A stretch of 64,000 nt of DNA. Source: Yamagishiella unicocca. Lineage: Eukaryota > Chlorophyta > Chlorophyceae > Chlamydomonadales > Volvocaceae. Shown here piece after piece: positions 37,338 to 47,200 of the stretch. Under the pieces are notes generated by a model that was not told the origin of the DNA, did not search any database, and saw nothing but the letters and a program-made list of their open reading frames with translations. Numbering within the stretch: position 1 is the stretch's first letter; the number at the start of each line of letters is the position of its first letter. The stretch is from contig BDSL01000016.1 of the NCBI GenBank assembly GCA_003116995.1, forward strand, positions 434,001 to 498,000, in the 5' to 3' direction. Both the position numbers and the translations under genes were made by a program.

Positions 37338-40300
37338 ATGGGTGAACCAGCCATTGCGAGGCTTATAGGAGAAGGTGTAGAACGCCCAGAGGGTTCTCTT
37401 CCCTTAGATATCAACTATGCAAAACTCGCGGAATGGCTGGTGAGCTCTGCATCGGACTCCAAGCTTGCTGGTCCAATTCCTGATCAACTGTGAGGCTAGC
37501 GTCTTTTCAGTATACGTTAGAATTTACCTTATGTATGCCTGGATCGGGGGGATTGACAGGTAACTCGACAGAAGATCCCGAAGGACTGGCACAAGCGGCT
37601 ACAGGTCATCCAGGCCAAAGCGGCCGAGGCTCTTAAAGAAGTTCCTTCAGATGTCCTGAATGGCCTCACCGATGGGCCGGAAGCTCCCCTGGATTACCTC
37701 CGGGCAGTTGAGATTAAGGACAAGCTGGCTAGCACGGCGGAGCGAACGATATTCGGCGGGCTGTCCGGACCCGCAGCCACCTGGGACAAGATCGTCAAGG
37801 CCTACGAAAAGCAATGTGAGCAGCGGCGGCCAGTGTTATGGCTGGTGGTTTGGACCCGGCCTGGCGTCGCCGCTGGCTGACGTCCCCAGCGTCTTCGGGA
37901 GAAATCGGGGCCTACAGCAGGGGCATACCCTCAACGGCTCAGATGAGCCATGTCCTAGCTCTATGTCCTGTCTTTCAAGTTGGGGCGTTTGGAGCCGTTG
38001 CGGCTGCCAACTAGCGTCCTCCTGCCCGGGGCCCCTCCCCCTTCGCAGACGTTTTCCTGGGCGAGTGCGCTCAGACGCTGGTGCAGAACGTGGACTTCGA
38101 GATCCCCTACCTTCGCAAGCAGGCCGCCAAGCTGAACCAGCAGATCCTAGACTGCGACCGCAAGCACGCAGAGTGCCTTCGGAACGCGACCACGTGCGCA
38201 ACGAAGTACAAGGAGGTGCGGCAGGGGTGGCGAGGAGACCCGAAGGGTGAGGGCGGAGTGGGAACGAAACTGTGGCGAGGCTGGAGAAAGGGAAGATGGG
38301 AGGGAGAGAAGGACAGCAACTCTATCCTTTTGGACGACTTGCGGCCCCAGCGGCGGCTCACACTCGTCAGTCCGGTATCATGCGGACGCGACGCGACGTC
38401 TGGTCCTGCTGCCGCAGGATTGCAAGAAGCTGGGCATCCAGGGTGCCGCTGTTCGACAGGAGCTGCGGGCGCTGGCTTCGGAGCTGCCCGGGATGCTCCG
38501 CGGCGTGGTGGACTCGCTCCACGACCCGCGCCTGCAGGTGGGCGCTGCGTCCGGGATCGGGGTCGTGCGGACAGCGCGCGCAGCGTAACTGTCGTCGTGT
38601 TTCGGAGCCATGCGAAACTCTCCCCCCCCAACTCTTTCCCCCTGTCGCGGTTTGACGACAGGCAGCTGCGGAATACTACGCCGCCTTCACCAGCTTCGCG
38701 CACGCGCCGCGCGCGCCGCGAGCCGCTGCCCCGGCCTCCAGCACAGCCGCAGTAGACCCGACCCTGGAGCCGTCCCTGGAGCCGTCGGCGATGTTGCCGA
38801 CGCTGTTTGAGATTCGGGCGAGGCAGACGCAGCCGCCCGCCCCCGCTGAGGCCGCGGCTCCCTCAAGTAGCTCGGAAGCTGCGGCCGGGGGGATAGACTG
38901 GGACCTGGACTTGGGGGCTGGGGCAGCAGATGGAGCTACGGCTGGGGCTGGTGACGATGCCGGGGCAGCTGTGGTTGACATCGACTGGGATGTGGCGTTG
39001 GGCGGAGATGACGCTGGCGGCACCGGCGGCGGCGGCGAGGATGGGGACGGTGGCGGCGCCGCCGCCGCCATTAATTGGGATGTCGACATGCAAGCGGACA
39101 CGGGCGCGGCGGCTGACGGTGACGGCGCCGCCGCCGCGCCCATCGCCATCGACTGGGACATAGCGATGGACGCAGCTGGCGAAGCGGCGGCCGACGCAAA
39201 CAACCTTGCCGGCGCCGACGGCGATGTGGCGGCGGAGGCAGAGGTGGTAGAAGCTGCGGCGGCGGCGGCGTGCTCCGTCGCCGCGGCGGCGGACCCCGAT
39301 GACGTGGCGGCGGCGCGGCTGGAGCGTGACGGCGACTACCGGTCGCTGCTGATGGACGACCTGCTGGAGCTGCGGGCCTTCTTGTCGCAGGTAGGATGGT
39401 GGGTGGCCGGGTTGGTGGGTGGCCGGGTTGGTGGGTGGCCGGGTTGGTGGGTGGACGGGTTGGTGGGTGGATGGGTTGGTTGGTGGACGGGTGGGGCTTA
39501 GATGGCTGCTAGTGCTGGGCAGGAGGTAAGCGGTTGGGGAGCGGCGCTTTTGAGGGGCGGTGGGATGAGGCCTTTCAGCCAAGTGCGTCAGGTGGCAACG
39601 GTGCACGAACCACCTAACCAACGAATCGGGGCTTGTATGCGTGTGTTCCGGCGCAGCGCAAGTCCGACCTGGCGGGCAGCGGCAGCGAGCTGCTGGCCAC
39701 GGCGCTGCCCGACGCGGTGAGCTCGGTGGACGGCGGCGCGGTTGGTTCCATGCTGGCAGCGGTGCAGGCGGCCCTGGCGCAGCTAACCACGCCACGGTTC
39801 AGGCAGCTGCTGCTGATCGCCACGTCGCAAAGGTGCGGTTGGCGCGTCGTGGATTGCGTTCAGATGGAGCGGCGTTGCCGGTTTGTATGTGCCATTTGAA
39901 GTCTTATCCGTGAGCCTGAACCGTGAACTGCGCCGGCATGTATGCATATGGGTTATGTGAAAGCCTGCCAGCCTAAACCCTAAATGCTACGCCTGGGGTA
40001 GGGTAACTCGTAAGGGGAGGCGATTTGGCAAGGGTGTGCGTGCATCCTCAGTATCCTGCGCCTCGCTTCCCCGCCCCCCTGGGCTGCTTCGTCAGCCATC
40101 TCCTTAGTGCTGACATACAGGTTGCTTCTCGATCCCCCCATCAGCCACTTGTGGTCGTTCTTCAGTTTTGGACCACGGATTTCCTCTGGACCCTCCTCCG
40201 GCCTCCCCCCCTCAGGTACCTAGACCGCCTGGAGGCCAGTCTGAAGCGCCAGGCGGGTGCGGAGGCAAAGCTGCAGCGGGCCGCTGCCGACGTGGTGGCA

Positions 40301-40474
40301 CGCAAGCAGGAGTCGCGGGCGCAGCTGGTGGGACTGGCGCCGCGTGTAGGCGCCATGGTGGACCGCAGCAAGCGGCTCAAGGCGCTGGCGGAGCGGGGCA
40401 TCGCTGCGGCGCTGGGCGGCAAGCGAACCATCAACGTGCTGGGAGAGATCAACAACGTATTGGCGGCGCAGTAG
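37338..40474 (+). CDS. CDK5RAP3: CDK5RAP3 / C53, UFMylation-linked ER-phagy receptor
   Basis: Seven exons (37338-37439, 37560-37815, 38049-38215, 38418-38537, 38662-39390, 39657-39832, 40216-40474) give 602 residues. The N-terminal domain matches C53: LPLDINYAKLAEWLVTR, KIPKDWHKRLQVIQAK, TIFGGLSGPAATWDKIVKAYEK, ECAQTLVQNVDFEIPYLRKQ, DCKKLGIQG, EYYAAF. A long acidic Ala/Gly-rich insert (about residues 230-430) carries IDWD-like shuffled ATG8-interacting motifs at about residues 293, 322, 352 (INWD) and 378. The C-terminal coiled coil runs through DYRSLLMDDLLELRAFLSQRKSDL to RYLDRLEASLKRQ and the end KRTINVLGEINNVLAAQ. C53 works with UFL1 and DDRGK1 in ufmylation of ER ribosomes and binds ATG8 and UFM1 through these motifs. 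The length exceeds the usual 500-550 because of the insert. Intron 5 begins with a minisatellite. Confidence 0.95.
39398..39500 (+). repeat. 16-base tandem repeat at the start of C53 intron 5
   Basis: About six copies of GTGGGTGGCCGGGTTG, later ones with GGAC or GGAT in place of GGCC. The first full copy begins about 10 bases after the donor, and each unit contains a donor-like GGTGGGTGG. Confidence 0.9.
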
Positions 40475-41352
40475 CGGAGGCACAAGCGCTGGTTGCTGCC
40501 GGCGTTGCTGGGGCTGGCGCGTTGCCAGCGTCGCCGTGGCGTGGAGACGGAGGGAGGCGGCGCGTCTTTGGTTACTACCGAGTACGCAGTTGCAGGATGG
40601 CTTGACGTGGTATCCTACAGTAGGGGTTGCGGGTTCGAGGTGACCCTAACCGCCGACTCACACACCTACTCAACCTGTTTTGACTCGGATGGACCTAGGG
40701 GACGATGACATAGCAGGGGCGACCTGAAATGGGGTCGCGTCAAGAGTCGCGGAGCGCTGATGGGGCGCTGTATGGAAATCGGCATCAGGTGTTCGTGGAG
40801 TACCATACTATGGACCCTACTGCTGAAGGCGGCGGCGATGGCCGGGGGTCGGTCGCGGCTACCGAGCGGGTGATGGAACCACGGACCCGAGCCATCCGTG
40901 CAATGCTCGACGCAGCAGTGCTTCTGAGTGCACCCGTACAAGAGGGCGGCAAGAGCACGCTCCCGATAGGCGCGGAATGTTATTGTTTGCGTCGCATACG
41001 ATACCTAATGGAATGCACATTAAACACCGAGGAACCTGCCTCTTGCCAGCCAGCGCATCTTTTATGTCCTAAACCTACCAATACCACAACATACCGAGTC
41101 GCGCTTCCGTGCTTTGTACTGTACCAGGAAGTACCGTGCGTTGTGTCCTACCCTCGTTGTGTTCTCCCCACCACCACGCCGCAAGCATACGGTAGCACCA
41201 GCCGACGAGTCCTATCTTACATGCATGCCCACCAGTCGACAATGGGGCAGCGATCTCGCCGTGCGGCTTGCCCCAGGAGACGGGTGCGCAACCAGGAGGG
41301 CGATCCGACCCCTTCCTGCCGCTGCCCCCCTGCCGCAGCATTCGTCCACCGT
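40475..41352. other. Convergent 3' region C53 / coiled-coil gene
   Basis: No separate gene recognised. A plus-strand open frame from 40729 runs into the antisense of the coiled-coil gene and is rejected. The minus-strand TGTAA at 41217-41221 serves the coiled-coil gene. Confidence 0.5.
41217..41221 (-). promoter_or_regulatory. Poly(A) signal TGTAA of the coiled-coil gene
   Basis: The minus strand reads TGTAA about 130 bases past the stop. Confidence 0.55.
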
Positions 41353-43824
41353 TCACCGCCGCTTGCGTGGGATGCAGCCGCAGCACACCCGGGGGGATAC
41401 CGCCTCCGGCGCTCCAGTGTACGGCCCCGCCGCCGCTCCCGCCTCTGGCAGCATGTCGATGATGTACTTGATCCGCTGGAACTCCCCCTCGATGTCGGTG
41501 ATGTCAGCTGCGGCATGGTGGCCGCAACGCATTTGGTCGGCATGCTCCGAAAACTGTCGACCCGCCAATGGCTGTGCACCGCGGAGGGTGTTGCTCGTGT
41601 CCCCCCACCACCCTAGTTTCTGCCCTCCATTTCCTGTGTCGTGTCACCGGGTCTTCTCGCCACCCCACCCTTCCAAGGCATGCCGCCACCCACCAAAAAC
41701 CCATGTCTGTCAACCATCAAACAGTACAAACTGTCAACCACCGCAACGCACCGATAGCCTGGCGGTAGCCATCCAATGCCGCCTGGGTCGCCTTCGCCTC
41801 CCGCTCGTACAGCTCGCTGTAGTAATCCGCCTCCTGCACCATGTAGTCATGTCATGTAGCGGTTGCGGAGGGCAATAGCCCGGCGGATCGAGACAGCCCC
41901 GCCGTCAGGCGACCCATGACACCACACCCGGTGTCCGCCGATGTGCCTGGTGGTTCTGCCTTTTGGTCTGGAGCCCACTGTAACACAGCAACTACTACAA
42001 CTACCCGGTCGCACCTCAAATCCTCAGCTCTTGCAGCCCCCAGCCCATGGAAAACGCCCCGATATGGCTCGAGACCAAGCCACGCGGCTTCACTCAGCCC
42101 CATCCCTTCCCCGGCGACGCAGGGAAAGAGCTGGAAACAAGTCAACCACGAACCGTCCTCCGCACGCACCTTCTCCAGCTCCTCCAGCTCCGCCTTCAGG
42201 CCCTTGAACTCCCCGTCCTCGTCTGGTAGCATCAGCTCCAGCTTCACCACCTTCTCCTCAGTCTCAGCCAGGCGCTTGCGCAGCTGCGACGTACGGCAGC
42301 CGGGCGGGCGGAGGGGCCGCAGCACCACCACGGCATTATCGACCCAGGGAGCACCCGCACCTGCGGCCCCTTCCCTCTCCCCGAAGCCCTTCGCTTTCCT
42401 CTTGTTTTCGTTCACGGCTGTCCCCCTCCTCTCCCAGCACCCACGTGTGTGATCTCAGCTTGCAGTGCTGAGCGCTCCATGTCGAAGGTGCGGTGCTCCC
42501 GCTTGCTGGCGTACTCATCCACGTGCCGCCGCAGAGCGTCCACGTCCTGCCGGAACTCGGACTGCACGGGGCGCGGCGACGGTGGCGGTTTTTGGTGCAG
42601 CGCGCGACGAATTTTGGTGCGGGCGACGATTTTGTTGAGGGCGGTGGTGGCGGGTATGGAGGCGAAACAGGGACCGTGTCACCGCCAGCAAACCACAGAG
42701 CAGCCGCAGCGGGCAGGGGGCAAGATGAGCTGGAGCAGACGAGGAAGTAAGTCAGGGGCAGTCGAGGGGGGGGGGCGGACAGGGCAACCGTGTGGATAAC
42801 TCCACAGGTAGATGCAGCCCGCAGTGAGCGGCGAGGAACAGGCCTAGGGTCTAAATGCCCCTCCTGACCCCAGCAACGGCCGCCCGCCGGTCGCTTAGCA
42901 CCCGCGTCCTGACCTGCAGCCATGCTTTCGACGCGAAGCCGGTGTAGGGGCCGCTTCTGGTGCCAGGGCCGTGCAGCGGCGGAAGATGCGCCTGATGGGG
43001 GTGCTGCATGTACGGCGCCGCCTGGTATGGCTGCTGCATCGACTGTGATGTTTGGTAGGGTTGCTGCATTGGTGGTGCCGTTTGGTAGGGCTGCTGCATT
43101 GACGAGGCCCCCTGGTAGGGCTGCTGCATTGACGAGGCCCCCTGGTAGGGCTGCTGCATTGACGAGGCCCCCTGGTAGGGTTGCTGCATTGACGAGGGGC
43201 CCTGGTAGGGTTGCTGCATTGGCGGTGGGACTTGGTAGAGTTGCTGGACGATCAGCTGCTGGGGCCTGGTTGGGACAGGACACACGGACGAGCTGCAGTC
43301 AGGGAAGGTCTTCAGAAGACCATTGGGTCATTTAGCTGCGCAGAGACTGTAGATACGAGTGTTGGGTCAGGGATTCAGTACTTACAGTCCGTGTGGGCTG
43401 TGGGGGGGCCCCGCGCCCATTCCTTGTAGGCTGTGGGGCAGCGCGGCGCCCAATCCATGCGGGCTGTGGGGAGGCACGGCGGCCAGTCTTTGTGGGCTTT
43501 GGGGAATGGCGGCGCCCATACCTTGTGGGCTGTGGGGAAGGGCAGCGCCCAGTACTTGTGGGCTGTGGGGAAGGGCGGCGCCAGGCGGAGACGGCCCTTG
43601 GTCCTGCAGGTGGGACTTGGTAAGGGCCGCTTGAGTGGGGATGCGGGTCCACACGGGAAAACAGCCAACAGGTGCAGCAGGCGCCATAATGTAGTTGCTG
43701 CTCGACCCTTAGGCGGCCGCTCGCAGTCTCACCTGCTGGTCTTGCTGCCTGCGTATCGGCTGCGCGAGCTGGTAGCGAAGGCTGTGCGACAGCTTGAGGA
43801 GACGTTGAGGGTCATTGTCAGCAT
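41353..43824 (-). CDS. Pro/Gln-repeat coiled-coil protein, unrecognised
   Basis: Seven exons on the minus strand (43824-43733, 43697-43386, 43292-42914, 42561-42445, 42283-42170, 41833-41752, 41507-41353) join in phase to 416 residues. The first exon, Ser/Thr/Arg-rich with no acids, could be an organelle presequence but is the least certain; an in-frame ATG at 43687 would skip it and give 382 residues. Next is a repeat region of about 14 residues per unit (PHSPQGMGAALPHSPQ) and then a 12-residue-type MQQPYQGASS repeat. The C-terminal half is helical and coiled-coil: SEFRQDVDALRRHVDEY, LRKRLAETEEKVVKLELMLP, FKGLKAELEELEK, YYSELYEREAKATQAALDGY, DITDIEGEFQRIKYIIDML. It ends CIPRKRR. I do not recognise the family. 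Self-assembling scaffold or RNP protein would fit the composition but is a guess. Confidence 0.75.
43060..43220 (-). repeat. Coding repeat MQQPYQGASS (36-base unit)
   Basis: Seven to eight in-frame units inside exon 3 of the coiled-coil gene, the middle three nearly identical at the DNA level, implying recent expansion. Confidence 0.9.
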
Positions 43825-44240
43825 TGTGAGTATCAGACACCGGCGCTGCCTCTGCAGCGGCCGTGTCCACGCGCAGAGCAGGTTGCATGATTCGTCAGTT
43901 CATGCGCTCAACCGGAGGTCGAGCACCGAGCACGTTGCTTACTACATCATACTAATATTTGTATTGATCAAATGATGGCGATTAAAGTGGTAATAGGTAT
44001 GGCAGAGTCCCGGAAGAGCTGTCCAAGCAACTTGCTAGGATCCGGATCTACACAGACATCCCTATCCCTCTTGTGTGTGAAGTAAGCTAAAACACTTATT
44101 TATCATATTTCGTTTCACATAGACTGAAACATATGCACAACCTTTGTTCGTGAGACCATGGCAATGACAGCTTGGCCGCCGTTCCCGCATTTGCCGTTCA
44201 CTTACGGCCGCGTTTCTTTGGCTCGTCGCTTGCACCTGTG
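43825..44240. other. Divergent intergenic region coiled-coil gene / UBZ4 gene
   Basis: About 415 bases, AT-richer, between two divergent starts. It should include both promoters. No defined element recognised. Confidence 0.45.
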
Positions 44241-47200
44241 ATGGCGAATGTTCCCGTCCATATGCGGAATGCATTTGATATTCTCGCTGCTGGCGCGAAA
44301 GGGAGCAACAGGACAAACTCCAAGACGCCAGCAGGCAGCAAGGTCAGGGCTGCGATAGGGGAGCGCTCAACGAAGCCGAGGCGCTCGGAAGCAAGGACGC
44401 GGGCCGTTGAAGGACTCCGAGCAAAGCGTTGAAAAGTAACCATCGCTCTGTCCCCTCCCTTCTTCTCATCATCGCGCACCCGACCACCACCTACAACGCA
44501 GGGCGCGTACACCACCTGCCCGCTGTGCCAGCGCACCGTGCCACTGAGCTTTGCCGACGCACATGTCAGCGTCTGCCTCGCCACACCCGGTCCACCGCCG
44601 TCCTCTCAGCAGCGGGCAGCAGGCGGTGGCGCCACGCCGGGAGGTGGCAGGGCTCAGTCGCCCGCCTGGGGGCTGACGCCGACCGCGCCACCACAGCCGC
44701 ATTGTCCCCCGCCACAGACCCAGATGGCGACGCCACCATCAGCAGCGCTGCCTGGGTCGCGCTCGCACCCAGCCCCTCCTCCCCCTCCTTGCTTACAGCA
44801 GCAACCCACACAGAGGAAGCGTGGAGATGAGGTGGGCAGGGAGGAGCGGGGGAAGGAGGGCAGGGAGGAGCAGGAGAAGGAGGGCAGGGAGGAGCAGGAG
44901 AAGGAGGGCAGGGAGGTGGCGGCTGGCGGCAGTGGCGCACCCACGTGTCGTGCAATGGCGGGAGGGGGTGTTCAGGGGCTCGTCGCAACCCCACCCCCAC
45001 CCCATTACCAGCAGCACCATGCGCTGCAACAGGTGGAACAGGCGCCGGCGGACCGAGCAGCGACGCAGCAGGCCACCCAGCCCCGTGCGGGGCCCGGCCC
45101 CAGCCCTCCCTGCAGCCAAGCTTCTGGACCTAGCGCCTTCGACATCATGCGTCAGGTGCGCGGCCCAGCTGGTGCTCACTGGTGCCCATAGGAACCGTGG
45201 TACTCCCCGCAAATTGGGTTGATCACAGCTGCGATTCGCTGGTTTCTTTCAGTGGCGGAGCGCTCACCCCACGGCTCCGAATCCATCCGCCTAGTACGGC
45301 GTTGCTTGCCAGCTGCCAGGTTCCTGCGGCGCCTTGTTGGCGGCTGCATCTGCACCCCTTTCCGGGCGCTGCACCACCGACCCACATTCGCGTCCGCATC
45401 CGCTGCCCCTCCAGAGCCAGCTGCGCGCGGCTTCTCGCTGCCATACCTTCTACCTGGAGCTCAGCCAGGACGGCAGCTGGCTGGGGCACTGCTGGGCCAA
45501 GGGTGGGTTGGCTCCCGGGGTGAGGTGTGAACACGGTCCCGGCCGACATCTTGGCGGCAGGCAGGGTAGCTGTCCGGACAAGTTAACTCTTGTTGTCTAC
45601 ATTGCATGTGCCGCCGCTTCTTAGCCGCTTAGCTGCCTCACCCCAGCCATCCACGGAACACCGCCTGCCCTCGCTGCGCAGGGTGCGCCACTCCCGCGCA
45701 GCAGCGGCTGGCGAGCAGCAGCTGCTGGTCCGTCACCTTGTCGGTCTCCTCGGGCAGCAGAGGGGCCGCCGCGGACGGCACCGCCGCCGCACCCCACGCC
45801 GCCAAGGAGACGGTGTACATGATGACTAATGTGCCCCCGGGTGACGGCGGCGTCGTCAGCTGGAGCTCAGGTGCGGCCTCAGCCCGGGGGGCGGGGCAGC
45901 GGCGGCGGTGGTCGTGGGGGCAGCGACCGGTGGTGGCGTAGCCGGGGCTGCGGGCCCTTGAATCCTAGCCTAGCCTAGCCTCTTGATCCAGCAGGCGGAT
46001 TGAGCTCGCAGCCGCGGCTTGCTCGCCCGCCGCCCCCAGGCCACATTCCCTCCCCACCACTCCCTCCTCGCCGCTGCAGCCGGGCTGCCCAGCAACGAGC
46101 TGCCTCCGGAGGGTCGCTGGCGCGGCGGCCCCTCGGCGCTCAAGAGCGCGCTGCAGAAGGCCGTGCGGCTGGGTCGCGGCGGCTGCGCGGTGCGGGCGGC
46201 GCTGCAGCTGGTCAAGGAGGAGGGCGGGGCGGCGCAGCTGCTGCGGCGGCTGTCGGTGGTGTGCGTGGAGGACGCCATTCTGCACCCCGGCCTGCCGCTG
46301 GTGGTGTGGCTCATGGCGGCGCAGGTGGGGGCGAGGAGGAGGGGTTGAGAGGAGCCGCGTGCACACGACCTAGGAGGTGAGGCGAGGGGGAGGATCGGCA
46401 GTCAGGGGACTACAATACCGCTCTCGGCCCTGCAGGCGCAAGGGTACCGCTCATTCCTGTGCTCCGCGTCACCCCCGCGCGCCTGCTGTCCTCCCTCATC
46501 CCCCTCCCTATCACACGCACACAAACACGCACACCCCAGGCGAAGGGGTTCGTCCTGGGTGGCACCCACGTGGAGGCGCTGCTGGCGCTGGTGTACCAGC
46601 TGGCGCAGGTGCGGGTGCGAGACAGCCTGCCGGACGAGTGGGAGGCAGACAACGCGGCGGCAGTAGCGGGAGTCCACGCAAGCGGCGCAACCCAGGTACG
46701 ACAAGTCTGCAGGCGCGACACAGGTTTTGGGGGGTGGGCTGTGATGCTGTGGCCACCCAGGGAGCCACCCAGGGGGGTACCCCAGGCGGGGTGACGCGTA
46801 TCGGGTGGGTGGAGGAGCGCATCACGTCGCATCTGGGGGGCCGGTTCCTCCAACATGCCAACCACGCAACGCATCGAGGTGTTTGTTGCAGTCAGTCGCC
46901 GCTTGACTGGCCCGTCGGTCCGCAGTGACTTCCCTTCCGCCCCGCACCCCGTCACCCTCGCACACACATACGGGCTGGCCCCCTGCTGCTTCCTTCGTTC
47001 CCTCCGCAGGCCCCCCTCACGCTCCAGCAAGTGGACGACCTGGCGCTGCCCGCCGCCGAGGGCTGCCTGGTCAAGTGCCTGCTGCTACGGGCGAGCTACG
47101 GCGGCATGGGGGGCGACGTCCGCATGATGCGGGGCTTCGCGGCCTACTGGGCGGCCAGGTTCAGGGGCGCGGCGGGTGCGTGCGGGTGCGGGTGGGGGGG

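Noticed and set aside
40729..41616. 295-codon plus-strand open frame
   Set aside because: It has no family resemblance and overlaps the last exon of the coiled-coil gene on the opposite strand.
43733..43835. Plus-strand segment SHLLVLLPAYRLRELVAKAV as an exon
   Set aside because: The minus strand offers a phase-correct first exon with a strong donor and organelle-like presequence. The plus reading has no partner exons.
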